Below, piece by piece: positions 10,860-20,656 of a stretch of DNA of 64,000 nt. A program made the translations under genes and the position numbers. The stretch is taken from assembly GCA_023630585.1 (NCBI GenBank), contig CM042548.1:7809527-7873526 (forward strand). The letters are read 5' to 3'. Within the stretch, counting starts at the first letter, position 1. Each line of letters starts with the position of its first letter. Source of the DNA: Cranoglanis bouderius. Lineage: Eukaryota; Chordata; Actinopteri; Siluriformes; Cranoglanididae. Under the pieces are notes generated by a model. It was given only the letters and a program-made list of their open reading frames with translations, did no database searches and was not told the origin of the DNA.

Positions 10860-11110
10860 TGTGTTAATGCTTTCTTTTCCTCTGGTTGCTGGTCTTCCCA
10901 GGGAAAGATGCTGTTTATCCTGGAGAAATATTTCTTTTCGGTGAAGTGGCTACACCGCGTTTCTTCTTGCCCAAAGAGAGCAGGCAGTGAATGAATGAAT
11001 GAATGAATGAAGCAACGTAACAGCCAGTCATGAACTACTCGGGAAGGGCACTTCAGTTTAAAAATATATATAAATAAATAAATAAACAAAAATACCCTTA
11101 TTTCCCTCCT
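10860..11110 (-). other. Possible exon with splice donor (minus strand)
   Basis: On the minus strand the sequence AACACAG|GTAAGATG gives a near-consensus 5' splice site, with the exon side ending at 10859-10860. The preceding ~125 bp is open and has a non-repetitive composition, with peptide such as EKKYFSRINSIFPWEDQQ then KKALTQ before the donor. It lies on the downstream side of the CpG-rich patch for a minus-strand transcript, as a first exon would. A (GAAT)n run interrupts the upstream side (10989-11011), which argues for untranslated sequence. I cannot name a gene. It could equally be chance. Confidence 0.25.
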
Positions 11111-11116
11111 TAGTAG

Positions 11117-11720
11117 GCTATATCCGTGAAATGCCGGCGATGTGAGGCAAACGCGCGCTGTGCGGGAAAATCCCCATCCCAGTTAGAAATACGCCACTTG
11201 TCCTTTCTGTGTCCAACAAAGTCCGAATCATTTCTGTGGCTCCCCGACTACCTGAGAACTGACAGGCTTCGAAGGCTGGGTTTTGAACGCGAGCTCTGTT
11301 CCTCTGTTCCGCCACGGCTTCCAGAGCAGCATCTTAAGAGCAGCTCACTGCTTGACGCTTGTTTGTGTGACACTCAAACCTCTCCCACTCAGAATCACCT
11401 ACACATCTTCGACATTTGGACGTGTTTGCGGTAAAACATTTGGAAGAAGCTCCAGTCGGCGTGACGTGAAGCTGTGAGGCTGCGTAAATGTGCTCTCAGT
11501 GGGCAACCGGGGGCTCCGCGTATGCTCGTCTCTGTGCGTGCGCGCTTGTGTGTGTGTGTGTGTGTGTGTGTGTGCAAGACAGCCCAGCACTTTTTGTACA
11601 CAGCCATAAACGCTAGAGCCTTCACCGATTTGTTAGACCTGACGGTGTAGCTCGCTAGGGGATCACAGAGCGCTCTAGTCACCTCCACAAAACACCAACC
11701 CCACTTCAAAATGCCTAAAG
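11117..11720. promoter_or_regulatory. CpG-rich patch, candidate promoter
   Basis: This ~600-bp region is visibly richer in G+C and CpG than its surroundings (for example GGCAAACGCGCGCTGTGCGG at about 11147 and GGGGGCTCCGCGTATGCTCG near 11508). A (TG)n run lies at about 11547-11575. Several overlapping open frames occur on both strands, as expected for G+C-rich sequence, and none resembles a protein family. A CpG-rich patch in a fish genome often marks a promoter, but short patches can also come from young repeats. No TATA box or initiator is convincing. Confidence 0.3.
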
Positions 11721-12086
11721 TGAGAGAATAAACACCACCTTAGTGTCCTTGCATGAATCAGTTTATTTCATATCCTACAATCTTACAAAAGTCTGAACAG
11801 GGAGCTCTGCTGAAAAATCCAGCTTATTCTGACCAGCTACCGAGTTGGTCAAGCTGGTAGACCATCTTTGCCTTTTTTACCGAATAAAGAGAAAGCGAAC
11901 AATACCTAAGTGAATTTATTTAAGGGTGTCTTAAAACAGTTTGAGCAAGGTGTAGATGGTGCTCTGCTGAAAAATCCAGCTTAATCTGACCAGCCGCCAA
12001 AACACACGTCAGGCTGGTCAAACTGGTAGACTTTGTCTTTAACAGTTATTTTCAGTACCAAATAAAGAGATAGTGAATAACACATA

Positions 12087-12598
12087 CACTCTTAATAATA
12101 AAGGTTCTTTAATGGTTCTTTACAGCACCAGGTTCTGCAAAGAACCTTCTTCTTGTCAAGAACCATTTTTCATTGTATAGGGTTCTTGAGTTGAGCTATG
12201 TGGTTCTTTAGAGATTAAAGAAGTTATTTATAGTTCATTATAGGTTCTTCAGAGCAGTGTATTGGTTCTTCAAGGTATCACCTCTTAACAGGTTAAAGTG
12301 AACCCTATAAGGTTCTTTGTGGGACTGGAAAAGGTTCTCCTGGCATCATTCTTAAGAACCTTACTTTGGTTCCTTAAAGCACTAACTAAGGGTTTTTTAG
12401 AGAGCTTATGATAACATGGTTCCTTCTGGCACTGCTGCGAAGAATCATTTCTGGGTTCTTTAAAGCACCAGTAAATAGATGGTTCTCTAAAGAACTTGAG
12501 AGTAAATTGTTCTTTGTGCAACTTAAAAGGGTTCTCCTATGGCATCAGGCTGAAAAACCTTTTTTTGCTTCTAATTGGAACCTTTATTTTTAAGAGTC
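12087..12598 (+). mobile_element. AGAACC-rich MITE, copy 2
   Basis: A 512-bp unit with ends CACTCTTAATAATAAAGG and ATTTTTAAGAGTC, inverted relative to one another and flanked on both sides by TA (12085-12086 and 12599-12600). It is the reverse-orientation copy of 6195-6700 and shares almost every block, including GGTTAAAGTGAACCCTATAA. The interior is full of GGTTCTT motifs. It interrupts the second unit of the tandem array, and unit 1 shows the uninterrupted sequence. Confidence 0.75.
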
Positions 12599-12649
12599 TA
12601 TGGGAATTTATTTAAGGCTAGTTTAAAACAGCCTGAATAAGGTATAGAC

Positions 12650-12838
12650 CAGTGGTCACCAACCCTCTTCCTTGAGCTCTACCTTCCTGCAGATTTCTCC
12701 AACCACAATCTAACACACCTGTTTTAGCTGATCAAGAACTTGTTACTGTAATGATTAGATGGTCAGGTGGGCACGATTATGGTTGGAGCTAAAGTCTTCA
12801 GGAAGGTAGATCTCCAGGAACAGGGTTGGTGAAGACTG
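12650..12838 (+). mobile_element. Small hAT-type MITE, copy 1
   Basis: Begins CAGTGGTCACCAACCC and ends with a decayed inverted match (GGGTTGGTGAAGACTG). Internally it contains GAGCTCTACCTTCCTGCAG and its inverted counterpart AGGAAGGTAGATCTCCAGG. A second copy at 56735-56921 is inverted in orientation and has a perfect 8-bp target duplication. No duplication is readable here because the right end is damaged. Confidence 0.65.
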
Positions 12839-12900
12839 CTGAAAAATCCAGCTTAACCTGACCAGCCACCAAAACACATACCAGGCTGTTCAAACTGGTA

Positions 12901-13513
12901 GAATTTGTCTGTACCAGGTATTTATCAATTAAATTAATTGCCTTGCTGTTTTGTTACTTGTTTGTTGCAAAAAATTAAAATAAATAAATAAATAACATAT
13001 GTATGATTGTAGCATTAGCAGCCGGAAATGTACTAGCTTGCAAACATGGTCTACCAGCTTGAGCTGTGTTTTAGCAACTGGTAGTTGATCAGACTTGAAG
13101 CCGGCTTTGTGCGATTTTTGTCCCGATTTTGCTGACGCACACAAACATTGCACATCATAAGAGAATTCTTTAGTCGTGAGCTGACATCTTAGAACACATA
13201 ATGAGATCTTGGAAAGCACACGTTCTCATCCCAAAGTTATGGGAGTGTCTGAAATTTGACATAAAAATCTTAAAGTGTGGCTGCTACTACAGTATAATGC
13301 TCATGTAAAAGTCACGAATAGGAGGATCACATAGAAAGATATAAAACTTGTGGAGCTGCTCCAAATGCAGTAGTGGCAAGGTGAAACATAAATGAAACAT
13401 GCTAATGGGCATAAATATCCTTATTACATCAAGCTCACTTTGAAGAATGTTTCTGTTTATGCAAGCCCATTTTCTGCACAAGCCTGGATCACGCTTATTG
13501 ATGACATGAGCGG

Positions 13514-13518
<5 letters not shown>
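12901..13518. other. End of array and unrecognised sequence
   Basis: Apart from a partial inverted copy of the tandem-unit block near 13040-13090 and an (AAAT)n run near 12978, no feature is evident. Confidence 0.45.

Positions 13519-13594
<76 letters not shown>
13519..13594. repeat. (TA)n microsatellite
   Basis: About 38 TA units. It replaces the outer ~40 bp of the left terminal repeat of the Tc1 element that follows. Confidence 0.9.
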
Positions 13595-13597
<3 letters not shown>

Positions 13598-14620
13598 AAA
13601 TATTTTATTATATCTTTTCATGGGACAACCCTGACGAAATGACACTTTGCTACAATGTAAAGTAGTGAGTGTACAGCTTGTATAACAGTGTAAATTTGCT
13701 GTCCCCTCAAAATAACTCAACACACAGCCATTAATGTCTAAACCGCTGGCAACAAAAGTGAGTACACCCCTAAGTGAAAATGTCCAAATTGGGCCCAATT
13801 AGACATTTTCCCTCCCCCGTGTCATGTGACTCGTTAGTGTTACAGGGTCTCAGGTGTGAATGAGGAGCAGGTGTGTTAAGTTTGGTGTTATCGCTCTCAC
13901 ACTCTCTCATACTGGTCACTGGAAGTTCAACATGGCACCTCATGGCAAAGAACTCTCTGAGGATCTGAAAAAAAGAATTGTTGCTCTACATGAAGATGGC
14001 CTAGGCTATAAAAAGATCGCCAACACCCTGAAACTGAGCTGCAGTACGGTGGCCAAGACCACACAGCGGTTTAACAGGACAGGTTCCACTCAGAACAGGC
14101 CTTGCCATGGTCGACCAAAGAAGTTGAGTGCATGTGCTCAGCATCATATCCAGAGGTTGGCTTTGCAGAATGAGTGCTGCCAGCATTGCTGCAGAGGTTG
14201 AAGGGGTGGGAGGTCAGCCTGTCAGTGCTCAGACCATACGCCACACACTGCATCAAATTGATCTGCATGGCTGTCGTCCCAGAAGGAAGCCTCTTCTAAA
14301 GATGATGCACAAAAAAGCCCGCAAGCAGTTTGCTGAAGACATGGATTACTGGAACCATGTCCTGTGGTCTGATGAGACCAAGATAAATTTATTTGGTTCA
14401 GATGGTGTCAAGCGTGTGTGGCAGCAACCAGGTGAGGAGTACAAAGACAAGTGTGTCTTGCCTACAGTCATGGTGGTGGTAGTGTCATGATCCGGGGCTG
14501 CATGAGTGCTGCCAGCACAGGGGAGTGTACTGTGACATGTACTGTGACATACTGAAGCAGAGCATGATCCCCTCCCTTCGGAAACTGGGCCGCAGGGCAG
14601 TATTCCAACATGATAACGAT
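13595..14620 (+). mobile_element. Tc1-like element, family A, 5' part
   Basis: The left arm (13595-13795) matches both ends of the family A element at 25404-26769 (for example CATGGGACAACCCTGACGAA and ACACAGCCATTAATGTCTAA), lacking only its outermost ~40 bp. The element runs through the transposase up to the QHDND block at about 14620. There it switches to a different Tc1 family. There is no right terminal repeat. Confidence 0.8.
13932..14620 (+). pseudogene. Family A Tc1 transposase, broken, 3' part lost
   Basis: Starts ATG at 13932 (MAPHGKELSEDLKKRIVALH), giving the paired-type helix-turn-helix with GLGYKKIANTLKLSCSTVAK, then a GRPKK linker. An 8-bp deletion near 14172, judged against the 25-kb copy, shifts the frame. 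Translation resumes with MSAASIAAEVEGVG and reaches the first catalytic block, VLWSDETKINLFG. Further deletions fall near 14465 and 14525, after which the QHDND block with the second Asp appears at about 14606-14620. The C-terminal part with Glu belongs to another family (see next entry). Confidence 0.8.
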
Positions 14621-14621
14621 A

Positions 14622-14880
14622 ATGGCCGATCCCTTCATGGCCACAATTTATCCATTTTCAAATGGTTACATCCAGCATGATTATTCACCATGTCACAAAG
14701 CAAAAGTCATCTCAAACTGGTTTCATGAACATGACAATGAGTTCAGTGTTCTTCAGTGGCCTTCCCAGTCACCAGATCTGAATCCAATAGAGTACATTTG
14801 GGATGTGGTAGAATGGAAGATTCATGAAAGTGCACCTGAAAAATCTACAGGAATTACGTGATGCAATCATGTCAATATGA
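14622..14880 (+). pseudogene. C-terminal part of a different Tc1-type transposase (family B, DD36E spacing)
   Basis: The frame reads MADPFMATIYPFSNGY, IQHDYSPCHKAKVISNWF, HEHDNEFSVLQWPSQSPDLN, PIEYIWDVVEWKIHES. By eye, 36 residues separate the Asp of IQHD from the Glu of NPIE. This fits the DD36E group (Incomer) rather than DD34E Tc1, although one indel would alter the count. It is joined directly to family A sequence that already carries its own second-Asp block, so that block is present twice from two families. A shift after 14861 ends the frame before the usual C-terminus. Confidence 0.7.
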
Positions 14881-14904
14881 ACAGTTGAAGATTAAAAAAC
14901 AGGA

Positions 14905-15030
14905 GGGGAACCTTATGTGGTCTTCTGCTGTTGTAGCCCATCCGCCTCAAGGTTTGATGTGTAGTGCCTTCTGAGATGCTTTTCTGCTCACCAAGGTTGT
15001 AAAGTATGCTTATTTGAGTTACTATAGATT
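14905..15030 (-). mobile_element. Family C Tc1 fragment
   Basis: On the minus strand, CTTGGTGAGCAGAAAAGCAT, then CTTGAGGCGGATGGGCTAC and CAGCAGAAGACCACAT, match the part of family C between its DNA-binding and catalytic domains. It follows the family B segment within about 25 bp. No ends are visible. Confidence 0.6.
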
Positions 15031-15289
15031 TGTGGAGGTGTGGAGTAAAACTAGAAAAGACGGGGCATAAATGGAAAAATGGAAGAGATTGAGGGGGAGA
15101 GTGAGGTCATGGAGCACTAGTGACCCAATGTACTGTATGCATTTAAGGGTTAATGCTTCAGTAGGTTTTAACTCTACTACTAGTATAGCATGCCATCATC
15201 ACCACATTTAAATGCAACAGGTTATATAAAGTTGTTGCAAGATGAGCAGTGTCTGGCAATTTAAGTTAGTCAAGTACTCAAGTACTCAT

Positions 15290-15612
15290 TCAGGGCTGAA
15301 GAGTAGTGCAGGAAGTAGTGTTTTTGCCTCACAAATCCAGGCTCCCAGGGTTCAATTCTGTACCTAAACTTGGGTTACTGTCTGTGTGGAGTTATGTATA
15401 TTCTCCTCATGGGTTTCCTTCAGATTTGTGAGCTTCCTTCCACCTCCCAAATGCATGCCGATAGGTGGCTTATTCAGGTAATTGGCCTGAGTTGCCCCGA
15501 GGTGGAAATGTTTGGGGCTCTGTAATGTATTGGTGTCCCATCCAGGATGTATTCTCACCTCCCACCCAGATTTCCCAGGATAGATAAGATCATGACTGGA
15601 ATTTAAAATCAG
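15290..15612 (+). repeat. tRNA-derived SINE, family 2
   Basis: A tRNA-like head with TTGCCTCACAAATCC and an internal box-B-like motif (AGGGTTCAATTCTG) is followed by a body with GTGTGGAGTTATGTATATTC, CTCCCAAATGCATGCCG and GGTGTCCCATCCAGGATGTA. The end contains CCCAGGATAGATAAGATCATG. The same order occurs at 19.85 kb and, in reverse, at 57.7 kb. Box A is decayed. SINEs of this type are copied by LINE reverse transcriptase. Confidence 0.65.
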
Positions 15613-17549
15613 TCGGCCATCTGTATGAAACACTTTTCCGTAGTGTTTTAATTAGCATTGCCTTCCATGAACAAAATTGTTGTCAAAATAAAATTTGGAT
15701 CACCAACATTATTTGGTATTTTACTGTTTCAATAAGTACCAGAGTAGCCTTAATTAGTACAAGCAATATTTTGAGTAGCACAACTTCTACTAACATCTGG
15801 CTCTGCTTTTAATGAGGTATTTAAATATTAATGTACAGACTGAAGCCCAAACGTTCCAACACAGGTATTCAATATAGTGTGTCAGCACCACTGAGAAATA
15901 GCCTATAAAGGCATTAAGTTGTTTGAGATATGTATGAGATTGAAAATATGACCTCTAAGGCAGTGTCACTGAGTGATTATTCCTGTTCTTCTGATTATGA
16001 CTCTCTTTCTCAGTTGGGAAAATACAGTTCAGATTACTGAAATTTCTTTTGTTAGCCAAATAGGCAATACAAATAATCTACATACAAAACAGGCTAGACA
16101 CTGTCCTATTTAGTTTTACAACACTTAGGTGAATGGACAGCAATGGTTCAGGAGATGATTTTATTTGTAGATTGCTTCTCACGTTACACATGTCCACATG
16201 CATTTGTACGGGATTATGACATCACCACAAACAGTTGCATTTTTTTTTCTCATGAACAAAAATACTCAACATATGAATGCAGTGGATGGTTTGACAACTA
16301 AGAATGCTTTTAAAGAAACATTGTCTTGAAGTAAACTGCAGAAGATAGCTGAAGATCAGCTGAGGAAGTGGCCATATCTCAAACAGATCTCTGCAACACC
16401 AATACCAAGTACAAGTGATATTCTCAGGATATTACTTTTTAAATTTCACCAGGGTCTGATGGCAGAGCTGTTCTTGCCAAAACAGCATTGTTTACGTTTA
16501 CAGCATTTGACAGACACCCTTATCTAGAGCAACTTACATTGATCACATTTATACATACAGTAGCTGTATGACTACGGCTGGCTTTCTATCACAGCTGACT
16601 CAACACGGCCTCTGTGGTCCTTTTAATATTAAGCCAGGCAACGACACCTGATAGAGCAAGTAATTTAAGCTACTGCCTTGCTTCAGTGTAGAGTCACAGC
16701 TACATACTGCATGCTGACACGCCTGCTGAAACTTTTGAACCTAAACTGTCAGCCTACATAGAGAGAGAAAGTCATTTACAACACTCAGTCATGCCTGGTT
16801 CAATATCTCCTTAACAGTAGTGAACCCAAGCGGGTCAGAATAAAACAGGGCAAGTGAATAAATCATTAGCTATGCATAAGAAGGCGCTGGTGCTTGGCCA
16901 TTATTTGTAGCCTTAATGCACTGCTGTCTGCTGTGTTATTATGTTTGCAGCAACTGACTGTGATATCCTGCAGACAGAAAGCTAGCTAAAGGCTCCAGAA
17001 CTGCTGATATTTTGATACTTCAACATGGGGACCATTTTATTTTAACAGCCCTGCCTTTGAAACTACAAAATATTACAGTTACATCGTGCAGACAATATAA
17101 AGGACTATCAGTGGTGAAGGAGCATAAAATGAACAGTATACTGTATATCACTTTCCCAGAAATCATCCATGCAGAGGGAACCCATGACCCACAGCTAATT
17201 GTTTGAACTGACAAAAGATGAATGTGGAAACTCTCACTCTTCAAGATCTTACAGGCAGTAAGCCATATTCTTAAACCATTAAAAAAAAGCTCTAAGACTA
17301 ATGACAAATAATTAGTAATGTAAACCATCCAAACTAAATCAGTGTCACCAGTGTCTAGTGTCTATGCGCTGTGTGGACACTCATGGTTCACTAGAAGTCC
17401 AGATGTCAGGTAAAGGCCTGACTTTGGTCCATCAAAAGTAAACAGACATATTTTCCTCTCACGAGGATAGAATACAACACTGAGAACATTTGTAATTAGG
17501 CAACTTCATCTGCACTTTAGCCATCTGAGACATCAGATTTGTCCCCTTT
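15613..17549. other. Mostly unrecognised; SINE tail fragment inside
   Basis: Only the fragment at about 16492-16562 (ACAGCATTTGACAGACACCC and following) is recognisable. It matches the tail of the SINE at 57250-57460 in the same orientation. The rest shows no gene or repeat. Confidence 0.5.
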
Positions 17550-18003
17550 TAAAGGAAAAATCCAACCTGAATGACTTGCATATTCATTTTTATCATTAAA
17601 CGCTGATCTTTAATGGCATCCAAGTCCTACAGTCTGTCCAGCTCTCTCAGCTCCTCATCTGTACTCTCTGCTCAAACAGTTCACATTACAAAGCTTTAAT
17701 TTTTATTCCAACACAGACACTATCATTAACTATGCTTGCTGAGTCTCTGCTGTAACTCTGATTGCATAGTTGTATTGCATTCTGGAACAAAATTTTCAAA
17801 AAATCAAAACAAAACTGAAGTCAAGATTTTGCTGGATCCACTAATTCTAAGCACCATTGTAAGTGCACATTGTAAGTGCCCTTGTGTCAGGATGGTACTC
17901 AACAACTAATATAGCACCAACCAAAATATAATACAGCAGCAACCAACAAATTATTTTGTTATTTATTTTGTTGACAGATATTTCAGGGTTGAGTTTTCCT
18001 TTA
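17550..18003. mobile_element. ~454-bp element with terminal inverted repeats
   Basis: The left end is TAAAGGAAAAATCCAACCTG and the right end is the inverted form of TAAAGGAAAACTCAACCCTG, giving ~22-bp terminal repeats with three or four mismatches. The interior is non-coding. The ends resemble a common fish non-autonomous DNA element. I cannot read a target duplication, so the superfamily is open. Confidence 0.55.
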
Positions 18004-18154
18004 AGGAGGTCAAGATTAAATGTTATTCCAAATCGTACATTACCTAAATAAGAACCTTCAGAAGCAAAGCGTACATGTCAAACATCCTTGAAAGATATAA
18101 GCTTTTTAGCTGTCTATGATAAGCACTAATAACATTTCATAAAACATTAAGTTT

Positions 18155-18415
18155 AGTTCAGTTTATTTATAAAGCACATTTAAAAACAACAGAAGTTGAA
18201 ACCAAAGGAAGGTCTAATATGAAAAGGGAGACTATTCCAGAGCCTGGGAGCAGCTACCAAGAAAGCCCGGTCACCTTTGGTTTTAAAACGTGCACGAGGG
18301 ACTGAAAGGAGTAGTTGACTGGATGATCGAAGAGATCTTGCATTTTAAAATCAATGCGGAAATTGACTGGCAACCAGTGTAAAGAGGCAAGGACAGGAGT
18401 AATATGCTCTCCTTT
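18155..18415 (-). pseudogene. LINE ORF2 C-terminal remnant
   Basis: The minus strand encodes HITPVLASLHWLPVNFRIDF near 18330-18400, then after an internal deletion FKTKGDRAFLVAAPRLWNSL followed by PFHIRPSFGFN near 18200-18290. These two motifs are characteristic of the C-terminal end of many fish LINE reverse-transcriptase proteins. The sequence after it (CAGTTTATTTATAAAGC complement) is the usual 3' region. Catalytic domains are absent. A 5'-truncated copy is the normal product of LINE insertion. Confidence 0.75.
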
Positions 18416-19849
18416 TCTTTACAGAAAAATCTAAAACAAACACGTTGCCAACAAAAGGTTTTCCTGCTAAGGTTTTTGTGTTTAACTATAAAAAACAGAA
18501 GCAGGTCTATGAAGGTAGAGCCCTTTTTCCTACAGAAGACAGGGATTTGTTAAATGTTTTACAGTAGGAAGCAGGTTGGACAAGATCCAGGCCCAGGTCC
18601 AGGTTACAGAAAATGGAACAAAAGTCATTCTCATTTCTCAAGCCGTTGTCAGCCACCTCCTTTGCCGGTCTGAGGATTTCTTCCTCTTCTTGGCAGTAGC
18701 ACCCCAAGTTTGGTATTGATCTAACTTCCCTGACACTGCTTTGGGTAGATCAGATTGCATCCTGTGTTCTGTGGAAGGGTTTGGAAATCAGTCACAGCTA
18801 TCAAATGAGCAAACGTTCGGCCTGCTCTTTTCGCAGCTGACAGTCTAACCCAGGAGTTGTTCATTCAACCCACAGAACCGAGTGCTCAAAAAATACTGTA
18901 GCAGGTTAATGGCTCATATGAAAGTAGACACTCAGGACTTTCCGAAATATCATGGGCAGGTACTCAGAAATAGTCAAAATTTCTGTGGGACTGGCCTTTA
19001 GTGAGATTAAAAAGTGCATTAAAAATGTGCACACCTCTATTTTATAGTCCATGGCATGAATCATAAGTGGTAACATGAATGACACATCAAAACAAAACAA
19101 CCACTTCAAACTGTCTTATATAACATTAATGGTTAAGCATAAAAAGGTAAATGTCATCGCTATTCAGTCGTTAGTTGCTTATCCAGACCTTTCTAAGTAA
19201 GGAATTTTATGTAACTGGTACAAATTTTAATTGAATACCCCTGATCCAACCATTAAAGAGCTATTAAAAATGGGCAGAAACTGATTTGCTAAGCCCAAAA
19301 GCCAGACATTGTCAACTCGGAATGCTACTCCACTCAGGCTCTCACACCAATTGTAGAAGGCAGGCAGGAGAGCATGGTTTCTGATTTTTCAGAAAAAAAA
19401 AAAAAACCAAAAAACAGAAAAAAACAACTTGATGAGATCTTGGCCATGCTCCTGAGTCCACTGCAACCTGGTGAGTCATGTTTGCTGTGTGGATGATTCA
19501 TCACAAAGGTCAGTATGTGTGCTTAATTATGCGCTCCGACTTGCACATGTGCACACTATCCAACCATCTCTCCACACTAATTACACAGTGCTGCACCTAG
19601 ACAACATGATGCCATTGATTTCTCACACTGTCTGAGGGTAGTTAGATGGCCCTGAGGATCACTCAGTGCAGAGGTCATATCATTCTTTGCATCATTCTTT
19701 CACAGTGAAACCACTCACTACATTCCATAGACAATGTATATGCACTGCATAATAATAAAAAAAAGTAGCACAACTTATTCTCTGTCTAACTCACTTCCCT
19801 CCAAGCAGTTCAATAAGCATTTGTCAAAAAATAAGGTGAAAATTTCCAG
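18416..19849. other. No feature recognised
   Basis: About 1.4 kb without a recognisable gene or repeat. An A-rich run lies near 19391-19425. A 66-codon minus frame at 18507-18707 has no family resemblance. Confidence 0.5.
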
Positions 19850-20100
19850 GGGCCGCCTCACAGCTCCAGGGTCCCTCATTTGATCCTTAGTTTGAGTTAC
19901 TTTTTCTGTAGAGTGTCTGTGCATGTTCAGTGTGTGCCAGTAGGTGGACTGGCTACTCCAAATTTCCGCTAGGCGTGAATGTGAGTGAATGGTGGCCAGC
20001 AATGGACTAGCGTCCCGTCAAGGGTGTAGAGCTCTGGCTCTACAGCAACACTAACCAGGATAAAGGAGTTACTGAAGATGAACGAATGAATGAATCAGTG
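19850..20100 (+). repeat. tRNA-derived SINE, family 2, decayed
   Basis: Contains GCCTCACAGCTCCAGGGTCC, a decayed box B (TTTGATCC), GTGCCAGTAGGTGGACTGG and AGCGTCCCGTCAAGGGTG. It ends with a (GAAT)n tail at 20079-20095. The order matches the 15.3-kb copy, and the tail confirms the 3' end. Confidence 0.6.
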
Positions 20101-20184
20101 ATTATTTCCAGTGTATCCCAAAATCCTTAGTTTGGTTCTTTTGTCAAAAGCTGGTAGCATGAGAATTTGCAGCATCACGCAAAA

Positions 20185-20656
20185 TATGGGGTGCTTTTTG
20201 TAAAATGTTGCACATTCTAAAATCCTGCTCAGTTTTTTTGCACATTTAGCACTGCCAAATGTAAAAAAAAAAAAAAAAATGCTATACAATTTTTAATTGT
20301 GACAGTTTCAAACATTTAGAGAGAAATTCGTATAAATTAATGCAGTAATGCAAAACTATAATGTATAAATATGTGTTAAATCTAAATGTAAATCTATATG
20401 TTAAATGTAAATGTTAAATGTAAATGTTACATCTAAATGTTAAATGTTGCATTAACATTTATATTTGACATTTATATTTAATATTTACATTTATATTTAA
20501 CATTTACATTTAACACTTATGTTTATACATTATTTTATAGTTTTGCATTACTGCATTAATTTATATGAATTTCTCTCTAAATGTTTGAGAATGTCACAGG
20601 TAAAAATTGTAAAACTGATTTTGGAATCTGCAACATTTTACAAACGCCGCCCCATA
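20185..20656. repeat. Large foldback (long inverted repeat)
   Basis: Left arm (from TATGGGG at 20185) and right arm (to CCCCATA at 20656) are inverted copies. The best part pairs 20289-20365 with 20522-20612, including AAACATTTAGAGAGAAATTC, TAAATTAATGCAGTAATGCA and AAAACTATAA, with only a few mismatches. The outer part pairs TTTGTAAAATGTTGCA with TGCAACATTTTACAAA; the left arm has extra sequence with a poly-A run (20262-20279). The centre is built of AAATGTTAAATGTA-type repeats. No frame is present. It could be a foldback MITE or a hairpin-forming locus. Confidence 0.75.

Larger units (their letters stand above)
11797..12900 (+). repeat. Tandem ~155-bp units interrupted by two MITEs
   Basis: A unit containing CTGCTGAAAAATCCAGCTTA, then CTGACCAGC, then a CTGGTAGA block, an AATAAAGAGA block and GAATTTATTTAAGG, occurs three times. 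Starts are at about 11804, 11966 and 12837. Between the second and third starts the array is split by the AGAACC MITE (12087-12598) and by a second small element (12650-12838). Without the insertions the spacing would be about 160 bp. A partial inverted copy of the CTGGTAGACCAT block lies at about 13040-13090. No coding content is evident. Confidence 0.65.

Noticed and set aside
11126..11709. Several overlapping frames of 60-104 codons in the CpG-rich patch
   Set aside because: They occur on both strands at once, as expected where stop codons are rare in G+C-rich DNA, and one runs through a (CA)n tract.
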